Source: Verrucomicrobiota bacterium (lineage in GTDB: Bacteria; Verrucomicrobiota; Verrucomicrobiia; Limisphaerales; J093). From it: DNA of 64,000 nt. The position numbers and the translations under genes were made by a program. Under the pieces are notes generated by a model. That model searched no databases and was not told the origin of the DNA. It worked only from the letters and a program-made list of their open reading frames with translations. Every line of letters begins with the position of its first letter. Positions within the stretch are counted from its first letter, which is position 1. Shown here in pieces: positions 16,243-26,654 of the stretch. The stretch spans positions 372,001-436,000 of the forward strand of contig JADJWF010000001.1 in the NCBI GenBank assembly GCA_016716505.1, given 5' to 3'.

Positions 16243-18186
16243 ATGCTTACGCTCGCTGATGTCAGCAAAGGCTACGCCGGACGCACGCTCTTCGCGGGCG
16301 TCTCGCTTACTCTGACGCGAGAGGATCGGGTTGGCCTGATCGGCGCCAACGGGGCGGGCAAGTCCACCCTGTTTTCGATTATCCTGGGGCAGGAGCCGGC
16401 GGACACGGGCGAGGTCACCTTTCAGCGCGGCATCCGCTTGGGCCACCTGCCGCAGGAAAGCGCGCCGGCCGGCGACGAAACGGTGCTCGAACTGGCGACG
16501 GGGGTGTCTCCCGAGCTCGTGGAGACCCAGCGCCGCCTTCGCGAACTGCGGGCGTGCCCTGACAGCGACCCTGCGGAAGTGCATGAGTGGGAGCGGCGCT
16601 TCGAGGACCTGGGCGGGCCCGACTTGGTCCCGAAAGCCAAGCAGGTGCTGGCGGGTTTGAGCTTTCGGCAGAGGGACTTCGACCGACCAGCACGGGAAAT
16701 GAGCGGCGGCTGGGTGATGCGGGCCCACCTCGCCCGGTTGCTCGTGCAGGAACCGGATCTGCTCATGCTCGACGAGCCCACCAACCACCTGGACCTTGAG
16801 GCGCTGCTCTGGTTTCAGGGTTACTTGAAGACCTACCCGGGCGCGATCCTGATCATCTCGCACGACCGCGAGTTCCTCAACGAACTGGTCACGTCCGTGA
16901 TCGAGTTGCGGCATGGACGGATGTTTCGCTATCGCGGCAACTACGATGACTTCCTGGAGCAGCGGGAGGCCAATGAGGAGCATTTGCTGGCGGCCTTCAA
17001 GAACCAGCAGCGCGAGATTGCGCGGCTCGAGCGGTTCATCGAGCGGTTTGGGGCCAAGAACACCAAGGCCAGCCAGGCGAAGGCCAAGCAGAAGCAGATT
17101 GACCGGATGGAGAAGATCGCCGCACCGCAGAGTGACGAGGCGACCATTGACTTTGCGTTTCCCCAGCCAGAGCGCAGCGGCCTCAAGGTGGTGACGCTGG
17201 ACCGGGTTCACTTCGCGTACGACAGGACGGTCGTGTACGACTCGCTGGACTTTGTGGCGGAGCGCGGGCAGCGGACTGTGCTCGTGGGCCCGAACGGCGC
17301 GGGCAAATCCACCCTCCTGAAGCTCCTGGCGGGTGTTTTGACTCCTCAGGCGGGCGAGCGGCGGCTGGGGCATAACGTCAAGGTCGGGTACTACTCGCAG
17401 TACCGGGTCGAGATGTTGAAGCCCGAGCTGACGGTCCTCGAAGAAGCCTTCAACACGCCCCAGCGCTTCACCGAGACCTTCGCCCGGACCGTGCTCGGAT
17501 CGTTTCTGTTCCGTGGCGACGACGTCTTCAAAAGAGTGAGTGTGCTCAGTGGTGGCGAAAAGAGCCGCCTGGCACTGGTGAAGTTGTTGCTGGACCCACC
17601 CAATCTGCTGCTCATGGATGAGCCGACGACGCACCTCGATCTCGCCAGCGTGGATGCCCTCTTGTACGCCCTCCAGCAGTTTCAGGGCACCGTGGTCTTC
17701 ATCAGCCACGATGTCTATTTCATCCGGCAGCTCGCGAATCATGTCGTCCACGTCCAGAACGGGCGCGTGACCGCCTACCCCGGCGATTATCAGTACTACC
17801 TCGACAAAACCGCCGCCCTCCGTATGGCGGCACAGACTGCCCCGCCAAAAACCGCGGCGGCTGGCGGGGGCCGGAACCCGGCGGGAAACGCTACGGCCGC
17901 ACAGGAACGCCGGGAGCGCAAGCGGGCGGAGGCTGAACAGCGCCAGGAGCGGGCGCGCCGGTTGCGGGAAGCAAGACAGGCGGTGAGCCGGCTGGAGCAG
18001 GAGATCGCCGGTCTGGAGACCCGGCAAGCTGAACTGACTCGCGAACTCGAAGCCCCGGCAACCTACGCCGAGCCCGGTCGGGCGGTAATCGTGAACCGGG
18101 AGATGCAGGAAGTCCTTGCGCGTCTGGCCAACCTGACCGCCGACTGGGAGGCCGCAGCCACCCGACTGCACGAACTGGAGGCGTGA
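16243..18186 (+). CDS. ABC-F family ATPase (ribosome-associated, Uup/EttA-like)
   Basis: Soluble protein of 647 residues with two ABC domains and no membrane segments. The first Walker A is GANGAGKST (residues 34-42) with signature MSGGW; the second is GPNGAGKST with signature LSGGEKSR, and Walker B motifs LMLDEPTNHLDL and LLMDEPTTHLDL are present. A charged linker between the domains contains QAKAKQKQIDRMEKI, the P-site tRNA interaction motif region. The C-terminal 110 residues are a predicted coiled coil (ARRLREARQAVSRLEQEIAG), as in Uup. ABC-F proteins act on the ribosome, easing stalled translation or giving antibiotic protection. Which subgroup this is cannot be fixed from sequence reading alone. 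Confidence 0.93.
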   Translation: MLTLADVSKGYAGRTLFAGVSLTLTREDRVGLIGANGAGKSTLFSIILGQEPADTGEVTFQRGIRLGHLPQESAPAGDETVLELATGVSPELVETQRRLRELRACPDSDPAEVHEWERRFEDLGGPDLVPKAKQVLAGLSFRQRDFDRPAREMSGGWVMRAHLARLLVQEPDLLMLDEPTNHLDLEALLWFQGYLKTYPGAILIISHDREFLNELVTSVIELRHGRMFRYRGNYDDFLEQREANEEHLLAAFKNQQREIARLERFIERFGAKNTKASQAKAKQKQIDRMEKIAAPQSDEATIDFAFPQPERSGLKVVTLDRVHFAYDRTVVYDSLDFVAERGQRTVLVGPNGAGKSTLLKLLAGVLTPQAGERRLGHNVKVGYYSQYRVEMLKPELTVLEEAFNTPQRFTETFARTVLGSFLFRGDDVFKRVSVLSGGEKSRLALVKLLLDPPNLLLMDEPTTHLDLASVDALLYALQQFQGTVVFISHDVYFIRQLANHVVHVQNGRVTAYPGDYQYYLDKTAALRMAAQTAPPKTAAAGGGRNPAGNATAAQERRERKRAEAEQRQERARRLREARQAVSRLEQEIAGLETRQAELTRELEAPATYAEPGRAVIVNREMQEVLARLANLTADWEAAATRLHELEA

Positions 18187-18327
18187 AGCGAAGCAAGGTG
18201 GCCGGAAGCAGTCCGGTCGCCAGCAACGTCGCCCACGCGGACCGCCTGTTCACACGCAGCGCTCGCGAGGTGACCGGCGTTTCCGGTGGAAATGGGCGTG
18301 GGCAACGAAATTAGAACCGCTCGCGCG

Positions 18328-18356
18328 TTGACTTGGAATTCCACCCCACCTAATTT
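18328..18356 (+). promoter_or_regulatory. Candidate sigma-70-type promoter for the PocR-AraC regulator
   Basis: TTGACT at 18328-18333 and TAATTT at 18351-18356 are separated by exactly 17 bases. It sits about 100 bases upstream of the ATG at 18458 in a 271-base gap free of genes and relatively rich in A/T. No experimental support exists. Confidence 0.45.
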
Positions 18357-18457
18357 GTCGTTGTGACCGCAAGACTTGCAAAGTCACCTCGCAAGCTCGC
18401 CCCCTGTCCGGGGCCGTCGCGGAATCGCCACCGCCCCTCGCTTTTCTGACGTCCACC

Positions 18458-19342
18458 ATGAACACCAACGGCAAGAGTATTGTCGAGGCGCTGACCAACT
18501 CCAAGTTGTTCCTCGACTACCACCGGGCCTTCGGCGACATGACCGGGCTTCCCTTGGCGCTGCGCCCGCTTGAATCCTGGCAACTGCCCTATCACGGACG
18601 GCGAAACGAGAACGCCTATTGTGCCATGATGGCCTCAAAGAGCGCCGCCTGCGCCGCCTGTCTGCACACGCAGCAACGCCTGAGCGAACTGGCGCAGGAA
18701 GCGCCGCGAACCGTGACGTGCGTGTCCGGGATGTGTGAGACGGCCGTGCCCGTCCGGCTGGGCGACCGCCTCGTCGGGTTGCTGCAGACCGGCCAGGTGT
18801 TCCGCAAGAAGCCCACGCAGGGCCAGTTCGAACACATCGCCAGACTGGTGGAAGGATGGGAGCTCGAAGTGCCGCGTTCGGCCTTGCGACGCGCCTATCA
18901 TGCGACCCGGGTCTTGTCCGCGACCGAGCACGATGCGGTCATCCGGATGCTGGGCATTTTCGCGCAGCACTTGGCGCTGGCGAGCAACCGGCTGGTGATG
19001 CATCAGGACCACAATGAGCCGCTGATGGTTCAGAAAGCCAAGGAGTTCATTCAGCAGCATCAGTCGGAGGAACTTTCCCTGACTGATGTAGCGGAGGCGG
19101 TGAACGCCAGCACGTTCTACTTCTGCAAGGTGTTCAAGAAAGCCACCGGGATCAATTTCACCGACTACGTCTCCCGGGTGCGGATCGAACGCGCGAAGAA
19201 TCTCGCGCTCAACCCCAACCTGCGGATCAGCGAAATCGCGTTTGAAGTGGGGTTTCAGTCGCTCACGCATTTCAACCGGGTCTTCAAGCGGATTACCGGC
19301 GTTTCCCCAACCGTCTATCGGAGTCACCTCCCGACGGCCTGA
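18458..19342 (+). CDS. AraC-family transcriptional regulator with N-terminal PocR sensory domain
   Basis: DNA-binding regulator of 294 residues. Residues 10-175 form a PocR-type ligand-binding domain, with the Cys-rich run SAACAACLHTQQRLSELAQE and the segment TCVSGMCETAVPVRLGDRLV. Residues 190-292 form the AraC two-helix-turn-helix domain (LSLTDVAEAVNASTFYFCKV and RISEIAFEVGFQSLTHFNRV), ending with the usual GVSPTVYRSH. PocR in Salmonella senses propanediol or small hydrocarbons; the signal here is unknown. The several Cys residues (CAACLHTQ, GMC) could bind metal or sense redox, but that is inference. It stands alone, with no adjacent catabolic operon. Confidence 0.9.
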   Translation: MNTNGKSIVEALTNSKLFLDYHRAFGDMTGLPLALRPLESWQLPYHGRRNENAYCAMMASKSAACAACLHTQQRLSELAQEAPRTVTCVSGMCETAVPVRLGDRLVGLLQTGQVFRKKPTQGQFEHIARLVEGWELEVPRSALRRAYHATRVLSATEHDAVIRMLGIFAQHLALASNRLVMHQDHNEPLMVQKAKEFIQQHQSEELSLTDVAEAVNASTFYFCKVFKKATGINFTDYVSRVRIERAKNLALNPNLRISEIAFEVGFQSLTHFNRVFKRITGVSPTVYRSHLPTA

Positions 19343-19615
19343 TGGCGCCGCTTCTTGGGACGGGAGGCGTTTCGCCAAAGCGCCAACCCCACAATCGGTT
19401 GTTGCCAAGAGACCGCGTAAGGGTCAGGAGGCAGGCGAGCCGTTCCCCGTGCCGGCGCTCCTCTTCATCGAGATGTGGAGGCATTCCCGGGTTGCGCGAT
19501 GAGTTGGTGGCTCGCTCCTCAGCCGTGCGCACGGTACGTTGCAGCGACCAATCCTCGCGGGTGGAACTCGCAGAAAAAGGTTCGCAACTGACAAACTTGG
19601 GCTAACCTCTGGTTC

Positions 19616-20050
19616 ATGAAAGCCAGGGTTCTTTGGGCCGGATTGATCTGGGCAGTGGGGCTGCTCACGGTGGGTTGCGGTCCCGGCAAACCCACCAAGC
19701 CGCTGCACACCGCCGTGCAGGAGGGCGATTACCCGGTAGTGCGGCATCACATCGCGGCGAAGTCCGATCTGAACGCCAAGGACAAGGCAGGCTGGACCGC
19801 GCTGCACGTGGCCGCCATGAAAGGCGACCTGCCGATGGTCCAGCTCCTCGCCAACGCCGGGGCGGACGCCACCCGAACGGGACCCGGCGGAAAGACGCCT
19901 CTGGATGTGGCTCGCGAAAAAGGGCAGAAAGCGGTTGCGGAGTTCCTTGAGAGCAAGGTCCAGGCAACGGCGGCCCCCACGCCGGAACGACGCGGTCGCG
20001 GCCTGATAGACGGCGGGCTGGGCGTCTCCGACGTGCTGGACGCGCACTGA
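19616..20050 (+). CDS. Ankyrin-repeat lipoprotein
   Basis: Small exported protein of 144 residues. The signal peptide ends in the lipobox LLTVGC (Cys21), so it is probably anchored in a membrane by lipid. Residues 30-115 contain two to three ankyrin repeats (KPLHTAVQEGDYPVVRHHIA, GWTALHVAAMKGDLPMVQLL and GKTPLDVAREKGQKAVAEFL). The tail is unstructured and basic. Ankyrin repeats mediate protein contacts; the partner is unknown. It is convergent with pyrC, with 18 bases between the stops. Confidence 0.9.
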   Translation: MKARVLWAGLIWAVGLLTVGCGPGKPTKPLHTAVQEGDYPVVRHHIAAKSDLNAKDKAGWTALHVAAMKGDLPMVQLLANAGADATRTGPGGKTPLDVAREKGQKAVAEFLESKVQATAAPTPERRGRGLIDGGLGVSDVLDAH

Positions 20051-20068
20051 CAGGGCTTGGGGCTCGGG

Positions 20069-21436
20069 CTACGCCCGCCAGGCAATCTTGCCCCCGACGA
20101 TCGTCAGCACCGCGCGGCCCTTGAGGGGCCAGCCGTAAAACGGGCTGTTCCGGGATTTGCTGGCGGTTTCTTCCGGCTGAAACACCCATTCGGTCTCCGG
20201 ATCAATCACCGTCACATCCGCATCACAGCCCGCGGCCAGGGAGCCTTTGCGGGCGAGCCCCAGCAGCTTTGCCGGCCCGCACGTGTACTTGGCGATGACC
20301 TGCGGCAAAGTCAACCGACCCGAGCCGCAGAGCTGCATGAGCGAGAGCGCCAGCCCGGTTTCAAGGCCGGTGATGCCGAAGGGCGCGAAGTCGAACTCAA
20401 CCTCTTTTTCGTGGCCGCAGTGGGGCGCGTGATCGCTGGCGAGCACCTCAATGGTGCCGTCCACCAGGCCCTCGAGGATTGCCTCCCGGTCGGCCGCGCT
20501 ACGCAGCGGCGGGTTCATCTTGAAGTTGGTGTCGAACGCGGGCCACTGCGGTTTGGCGGCCTCCTCTGAATATCCGAACAACCCCTTGCCGTCCGTTCGC
20601 CAGAACTCGGCACTGCCCGCCAGCGCGGCGTCCGTCAGCACGAAATGATGCGGACAGGCTTCCCCGGACACAGGAACCCCGCGGCTGCGGGCCTCCCGCA
20701 GCAACCGCACGCTGCCTGCTGCGCTCAAATGCTGACAATGCACGCGCGCGCCAGTCCGCTCCGCCAGCAGGATGTTCCGCGCCACGATCAGTTCTTCGCC
20801 CTCCGCCGGCCACCCGCGCAGGCCGAGCATCGTGCTGTAATACCCTTCGTGGGCGACGCCCTGCGTTACCAGCGAGTAGTCCTGGCAATGGTCCATTACG
20901 AGCAGTCCGAACATCGTGGAATACTCGAGGGCGCGCCGCATCAGTTCGTTGTTTTGCACGCAATGCCCGTCGTCCGTGATGGCCACCACACCCGCCTTGT
21001 GCAGCGAACCGATCGGTGCCAATTCCTCCCCGGCAAGGCCCTTGGTGATTGCTCCGGCCACCAGCACGTTCACGCGCGCCTCGGCCTTGGACTTTTCGTG
21101 AATCCACGAAACCGTGCCCGGGGTGTCAATCACCGGCGCGGTGTTTGGCATGCAAACAATGGTCGTGAAACCTCCTCGCGCCGCCGCCGCCGTTCCGGTG
21201 GCGATGGTCTCCTTGGCACTCTGCCCCGGTTCCCGCAGATGCACATGCAGGTCAATCAGGCCGGGGCAGACCACTTTGCCCTGCACGTCGAGACGGTCCG
21301 CGTCAGGGGGCGCCTTGGCGGCCGCCTCCGGGCCGACCGCCACCACCTTGCCGTGGGCCAGCAGCACGTCGGCGACCGCGTCGAGCTTTTGTTGCGGATC
21401 AATCACCCGACCGTGGAGGAGAAGCAGCGGTTTCAT
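20069..21436 (-). CDS. pyrC: Dihydroorotase (class I)
   Basis: Zinc amidohydrolase of de novo pyrimidine synthesis that closes carbamoyl aspartate to dihydroorotate. The 455-residue protein carries the metal motif DLHVHLREPGQ (His64, His66), HCQHLSAAGS, EACPHHFVLTD and SDHAPH. These match the class I (multifunctional-type) dihydroorotases, which often work with PyrB; pyrB is not in the window. ATG 21436 gives MKPLLLLHGRVIDPQ, the usual beginning. The frame is open 28 codons further upstream, but that stretch is not protein-like. Confidence 0.95.
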   Translation of the reverse strand: MKPLLLLHGRVIDPQQKLDAVADVLLAHGKVVAVGPEAAAKAPPDADRLDVQGKVVCPGLIDLHVHLREPGQSAKETIATGTAAAARGGFTTIVCMPNTAPVIDTPGTVSWIHEKSKAEARVNVLVAGAITKGLAGEELAPIGSLHKAGVVAITDDGHCVQNNELMRRALEYSTMFGLLVMDHCQDYSLVTQGVAHEGYYSTMLGLRGWPAEGEELIVARNILLAERTGARVHCQHLSAAGSVRLLREARSRGVPVSGEACPHHFVLTDAALAGSAEFWRTDGKGLFGYSEEAAKPQWPAFDTNFKMNPPLRSAADREAILEGLVDGTIEVLASDHAPHCGHEKEVEFDFAPFGITGLETGLALSLMQLCGSGRLTLPQVIAKYTCGPAKLLGLARKGSLAAGCDADVTVIDPETEWVFQPEETASKSRNSPFYGWPLKGRAVLTIVGGKIAWRA

Positions 21437-21601
21437 TGGCTGCCGGGAGATTGAATTCCCGTCTGTCGCGGGCGAGCAAAAAACAGGGCCGGGCTGCGTG
21501 TTGCCTTCCGCCCGTCTCAATGCTTGAAGTGGCGGGTGCCGGGCGCTTCCATCGCCCGGGCCGGCGATCGCTATCCGCGCCCGTTGCCAGCAGCTTTACG
21601 C

Positions 21602-22072
21602 ATGTCCCATCCCGCATCTGCCAACGATTCGCCAACCGCGCCATCGTCACCCTTTGTCCACCGGCACCGCGTGAGCTACGCCGAATGCACGGTCGGCAAT
21701 CACGTGTACCATGCGCGGTACCTGGATCTGCTCGAGGTCGCGCGCGGCGAGTTCATGCGCGCCTGTGGACAGCCCTTCCTCGCGTGGCAGGAGCGGGGCT
21801 GGGTCTTTCCCATCGTGGAGACCCGGCTCCGGTATCTGCGCCTGGCGCGCTACGACGACGAACTCGCCATTCAAGTCCGGCTGACGGCGCTCCGGGGCGC
21901 CCGAATGAACTTCGCCTACGTCATTCGCGAGGCGGAAGGACGGACGGTCGTCGAAGCCGAAACCCTCCACGCCTGCGCCGGACTGGATGAACGGCCCCGC
22001 CGCCTGCCGCCGGAACTCATTAAGGCGCTCTCCGCCTGGCTGGTTCCGACTCCGTCACCGGATGGCCGCTGA
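21602..22072 (+). CDS. Acyl-CoA thioesterase, 4HBT hot-dog fold (YbgC/FadM-like)
   Basis: Soluble hydrolase of 156 residues with a single hot-dog domain. The segment VSYAECTVGNHVYHARYLDL aligns with the YbgC signature (YxxDTDxxGVVYHxxYL), but the catalytic Asp position holds Thr or Cys, so activity or mechanism may differ from canonical YbgC. The following EVARGEFMRACG helix and the strand RLRYLRLARYDDELAIQVRL match the family. ATG 21602 was chosen because upstream codons are not conserved-looking. It diverges from pyrC across a 165-base gap. Confidence 0.85.
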   Translation: MSHPASANDSPTAPSSPFVHRHRVSYAECTVGNHVYHARYLDLLEVARGEFMRACGQPFLAWQERGWVFPIVETRLRYLRLARYDDELAIQVRLTALRGARMNFAYVIREAEGRTVVEAETLHACAGLDERPRRLPPELIKALSAWLVPTPSPDGR

Positions 22073-22174
22073 GAGCGAGTCGCTCGGAGGAGGGACTGTT
22101 TCGAGGCGGGACGCTTGTGCGGTCGCCTTGCCGAAGAGCTTCCGGGCTGGCGCGGCAGCCACCGCCGGGAAACC

Positions 22175-23431
22175 TCAATTGGGTCCCATCAGTGACTTGA
22201 CCTGGCTCCAGGCTACCAGCGCGTCCCGCAGGGATTCGAGGTAGCTCAGTCGCGCCGCGGCCCACTCGCGGCGCACCGGCAGCAACTCGGCCAGGCTGAT
22301 GTCGCCGAGGGTATATCGCGCTTCGGCGGCTTTCACCACCAGCTCGGCCCGCGGGAGGATTTCTGTCTGCAGCGCGCGGCTGGAGGCGAGGGCGGTGTTG
22401 AGTTGCAGGCAGGCTTCGCGCAGGCGTGCCGTCAGTTCGTTCTGGGTCATGCGGGCACGCGCCTCGGCGGCGAGCACCTCGGCCCGGGCTTCGCGGAGCC
22501 TGCCTTGATTGCGATTAAAGAGTGGCAGCGGGATGCTCAACGCGACATCGAAGGTGTTCTCCCGGCTCGCCTCCAGACGGTGATAGAGCACTTCCACTTT
22601 CACGTCGGGGATGCGCTCGGCTTTGGCCAAGTCCACGCGCGCGGTGCGGGCACGGAGGTCCGCCTCGGCAAGCGCGCTTTCCGGCTGGGCGTACAGGCTG
22701 GCGGCCAGGGTTTCGAGCGTGGGAATCTCGAACGCCATCTCCAGCGTCCCGTCCAGGGACTTCACGGCCAGGCTGGCATCTCCCATCGCCGAGGCCAGCG
22801 CGACCAGCGCCTGCTCGCGGAGGGACTCGGCGCGCTGCAACTCAACCTGGGCGCGGGCCAGATCCATCTCCACGCGCGCCAGGTCTTCGCACAAAGCGTC
22901 CCCGGCCTCGAGGCGCGCCCGGGTGGTCGCCACCGCCCTCGTGGTGCTTTGCAGGATCTCGTTTTGAGCCTGATGCGCCTGCTCCTGATACAACGCGGTG
23001 GCGAAGGCGCTCCGGACGCGCCGGTGAATTTCCCGGCGCTTCACCTCCAGTCCACGGGCGCGGACCTCGCGGTCGAGCAGCTCGGCGGCGCGCGCTTTGG
23101 CAAGGCGGCTGCCGAGCGGGATGGTCTGCCCGATCCCGGCCACGTATTCTTGGTCTTTCGCGGCGTTGCGGCTGAACGGGATTTGCTGCGCGCCGAGAAT
23201 GGCCTCCGGATTGGGAAACGCACCGGCCTGCCGGGCGCGGCCTTCCGCGGCCTCGATCAAGGCCACTGCCTCGGCGATCTCGGGCTGCCGCAGGTCGGCC
23301 AGTTCAAGGGCCTGTTCGAGGGTCAGGTGTTCCAACTGTCTGGTGGCGGGCTGCGCATCACTGGCAGCCGACACTGCGGCGGCACCTAGAAGTGCGAAGA
23401 ACGCAACAGGGAGTAAGCGATGGATTGTCAT
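22175..23431 (-). CDS. czcC: TolC-family outer-membrane efflux protein (CzcC-like)
   Basis: Outer-membrane channel component of the RND metal-efflux system encoded next to it. The 418-residue product begins MTIHRLLPVAFFALLGAAAV, a signal peptide, and carries two outer-membrane-efflux domains with long amphipathic helices (LTLEQALELADLRQPEIAEA near the start, AEARYTLGDISLAELLPVRR near the end). ATG 23431 follows the czcA stop by 83 bases on the minus strand, so the two are probably one transcript. The symbol is by family and position; the exported metal cannot be told from this subunit. Confidence 0.85.
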   Translation of the reverse strand: MTIHRLLPVAFFALLGAAAVSAASDAQPATRQLEHLTLEQALELADLRQPEIAEAVALIEAAEGRARQAGAFPNPEAILGAQQIPFSRNAAKDQEYVAGIGQTIPLGSRLAKARAAELLDREVRARGLEVKRREIHRRVRSAFATALYQEQAHQAQNEILQSTTRAVATTRARLEAGDALCEDLARVEMDLARAQVELQRAESLREQALVALASAMGDASLAVKSLDGTLEMAFEIPTLETLAASLYAQPESALAEADLRARTARVDLAKAERIPDVKVEVLYHRLEASRENTFDVALSIPLPLFNRNQGRLREARAEVLAAEARARMTQNELTARLREACLQLNTALASSRALQTEILPRAELVVKAAEARYTLGDISLAELLPVRREWAAARLSYLESLRDALVAWSQVKSLMGPN

Positions 23432-23514
23432 AACAGATCGTGGGAGTTGGCGGACTGCGAAGCAGAATGATGGGTGGCAAAACCATTCCGCACCCATCGC
23501 TGGGCCGTATTTCA

Positions 23515-26500
23515 TCATTTTGCCAGGGATGATTCTGCCATGCGTCCGACCGGCCGCCCGAAACGCAGGTAAAGCGTCGGGACGATCACCATGTTCAACA
23601 GCATCGAAGTCAGCAGGCCGAACAGGATGACCAGCGCCATCGGGGTCTGGATTTCGTTGCCCGGCCGGCCGCCGGACAGCACCAACGGAATCAGCGCCAG
23701 ACCCGCCGCCAGCGCGGTCATCAGGATCGGCGCGAGCCGTTCGAGGGAGCCGCGAAAGACGGCTTCGCGCAGGTCGCGGACGCCTTCCTTCTCCTGCAAA
23801 TGACGAATGTGCGAGACGAGCATGATGCCGTTGCGCGTGGCGATGCCAAACACGGTGATGAAGCCGATCAAGGACGCCACGCTCAGCACGCCGCCGCCGG
23901 CGAACACCCCCGCCACCCCGCCGATCAAAGCCAGCGGCAGGTTGAGCATCACGAGCGCGGCGTCGCGGGCGGAGCCGAAGGCCAGGTGCAGCAGGAACCC
24001 GATGCCGACGACCACCGCCACGCCCAGCAACAGCAGCGCGCGGCTGGCACTCGCGGCGCTCTCGAACTGGCCGCCGTAAACCACGCGATAGCCGGCCTGC
24101 GCCGCGACGAGCGGGTTCACCCGCTGCTGGATGTCGCGCACGACGGAGGTCACATCGCGCCCGGCGACGTTGGCCGACACGACGATTTTCCGCTCCACCT
24201 GCTCACGGCTGATCGTGTTCGGGCCGGTGTCCTTGATGATGCGCGCCAGCGTGCGCAGCGGCACCTTCGCGCCGGCGGGCGTGTCAATCAGCAAGTCGCC
24301 CAGCGTGTCAGTAGTCCACGGCGGCGTGATGGGACCAGACGCCGGAAGCGGCGGGTCGGCCAGCCGCAGCACCAGCGCGAAGGCATTCTGCCCCTCCAGC
24401 ACGGTGCTCACCTGCAAGCCCTGGATGGCCGCCTGCAGTGTGCCGCCCACTTCGCGGACGTTCAGCCCGTGCCGCGCAAGCGCGGGCCGGTCGAACACGA
24501 CGCGCAGCACGGGCACGTCCACCTGCGGTTCGAGGCTGAGGTCCACCACGCCGGGCACCGTCTCCATCTCCTGCCGCACCTGGTCGCCGAGCGTGCGCAG
24601 CTTGTAGAGGTCCGGGCCAAACAGCTTCACCGCGATGCTCGAGCGCGAGCCGGAGAGCATGTGGTCAATGCGATGCGAAATCGGCTGGCCGATGTTGATG
24701 ACCAGGCCGGGGATGCCCGCCAAATCTTCGCGCAGAGCGGCCAGGAATTCCTCCTTGCTGCGGTCTTTCATTTGCAGCGAGACCTCGATTTCGGAGGCTT
24801 CGACGCCCAGCGAATGTTCATCCAGCTCGGCGCGTCCGGTGCGGCGACCGACGTTCACGACTTCCGGGTGTTTCATCAATGCCTGGTCCACCAGATGCGC
24901 GAGTACTTGCGACTCCGGCAAGGCGGTGCCCGGCAGCGTGCTGGTGGTCAGGGTGAGGGAGCCCTCGTTGAACTCGGGCAGAAACGAGCGGCCCATGAAC
25001 GGTGTCGCGGCCAGCGCGAGCAGCAGCAGCGCGAGGGCGGGGACCGTGACTCGCCAAGGATGGTCGAGCGCGGGTCGCAGCAGGCGGGCGTAGTGGTGCT
25101 TGAGCCAGTGGGTGAGGCTCGGTTCCGTGCCCCGCTGAACCGCGCGGCTGTTGGGCAGGAGCAGCGAGCAGAGCGCCGGTGTGACGGTGACCGCCACCAG
25201 CAGCGAGGCCAGCAAGGCCACGAGGTAGGCCTCGCCCAGCGGCTTGAGGAGGAGACCTTCCACGCCCGAGAGAAAAAAGATCGGCGTGAAGACCAGCGCG
25301 ATGATGAGCGTGGCAAAGACAATCGAACGGCGGATTTCCACGCTGGCGGCCAGGACAACGCCCAACGCGGGCCGGCGCTCCGGCTCCGGCCGCAGGGCGT
25401 TTTCGCGCAGCCGGCGGAAGACGTTCTCCACGTCAATCACCGCGTCGTCCACCAGCGCACCTATGGCGATGGCCATCCCGCCAAGAGTCATGGTGTTGAT
25501 GGTCTGCCCCAGGGCGCGCAGGGCGAGCACGGACGCCACAAGCGAGAGCGGAATGGCGAGCACGGTGATGAGCGAGGCACGGAGATTCGCCAGAAATAAC
25601 ACCACCACCAGGACCACCAGAACCACGCCTTCGAGCAGCGCGGTCTGCACGTTGCGGATGGCTACTTCGATGAACCCTGCCTGGCGGAAGACATGGCGGT
25701 TGAGCCGCATGCCGGCGGGCATTTTCGTTTCGAGGTCGTCCAGCGCGGCATCGAGTTCCCGCGTGAGGGTGAGGTGTTGGCACCGGGTTGCTTCGAGATG
25801 CCGAGCAGTACGGCGGGCTGGCCGTTGGCGCAGGCCTCGCCGCGGCGCGGGGATTCGCCGATACGTACTTCGCCCAGGTCGGCGATGCGCGTGGGCACGC
25901 CGTCGCGCACGGTCACGACCGTTTCGCCGATGTCGGTGAGGGATTGGAAGCGGCCGATGCCGGTGACGAGGTATTCGGAGCCGCTTTCGTTAACGAAGCC
26001 GGCGGAGATGTTTTCGTTCGATTCCCGGAGCGCCGTCACCACCTGGTTGACGGCGACGCGGTGGATGCTCAGGCGAGCAGGCGAGAGCACGACCTGGAAC
26101 TGGCGTTCGCCGCCGCCGGTGGGGGTGACCTTCGCGATGCCCGGCACGGCCAGCAGGCGGCGCTTGAGCACGGTGTCCGCCCAGGTGTGCATCTCCGTGG
26201 GCGTCTGCCGGTCGGAGGTCAGCGCGAGAAACATCACTTCGCCCATGATGGACGTCTCGGGCATCAGCGTGGGTGGCTCGACCTCGGGCGGCAGCGTGGC
26301 GACAACGGTCTGGATTTTCTCCCCGATGATTTGCCGGGCGCGATACGGGTCGGTGCCCCAATCGAACTCGGCCCAGATGATTGAGAGACCCACAGCGGTG
26401 GAAGAGCGCACGCGGCGTACGCCGGGCGCGCCGTTGATAGCCGATTCCAGGGGAAGGGTGACTTGGCTTTCCACTTCGAGCGGGGCCATCCCGTGGGCTT

Positions 26501-26654
26501 CCGTGATGACCGCGACGGTCGGCGCGGTGAGGTCGGGGAAGACGTCCACGGGCATCCGCAACGCGGTGTGGGTGCCGAAGACGAGCAGCAGGGCGGCCGC
26601 CGCGATCACGAGCGCGCGATTGCGGAGGGCAAATTGGATGAGGCGATCGGTCAT
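23515..26654 (-). CDS. czcA: RND heavy-metal efflux pump, CzcA/CusA family (one-base frameshift)
   Basis: Inner-membrane proton-driven pump of the HME-RND family, about 1046 residues when repaired. The first segment begins MTDRLIQFALRNRALVIAAA and runs through the first periplasmic loop to GISKQPGANT. The second frame continues from KMPAGMRLNRHVFRQAGF to the end, with the TM4 proton-relay motif GALVDDAVIDVENV and a second transmembrane block ending NMVIVPTLYLRFGRP. The break is at 25773-25774, where one G is missing; restoring it gives NTLTLTRELDAALDDLETKM. The N-terminal half is otherwise intact, so the break is probably a sequencing error. It pairs with czcC downstream and czcB upstream beyond a vapBC pair. 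Confidence 0.9.

Noticed and set aside
16063..18171. 702-residue open frame on the minus strand
   Set aside because: Antisense to the ABC-F gene, whose motifs are unmistakable on the other strand.
23800..25599. 599-residue open frame on the plus strand
   Set aside because: Antisense to czcA; highly charged and repetitive in a way typical of shadow frames.
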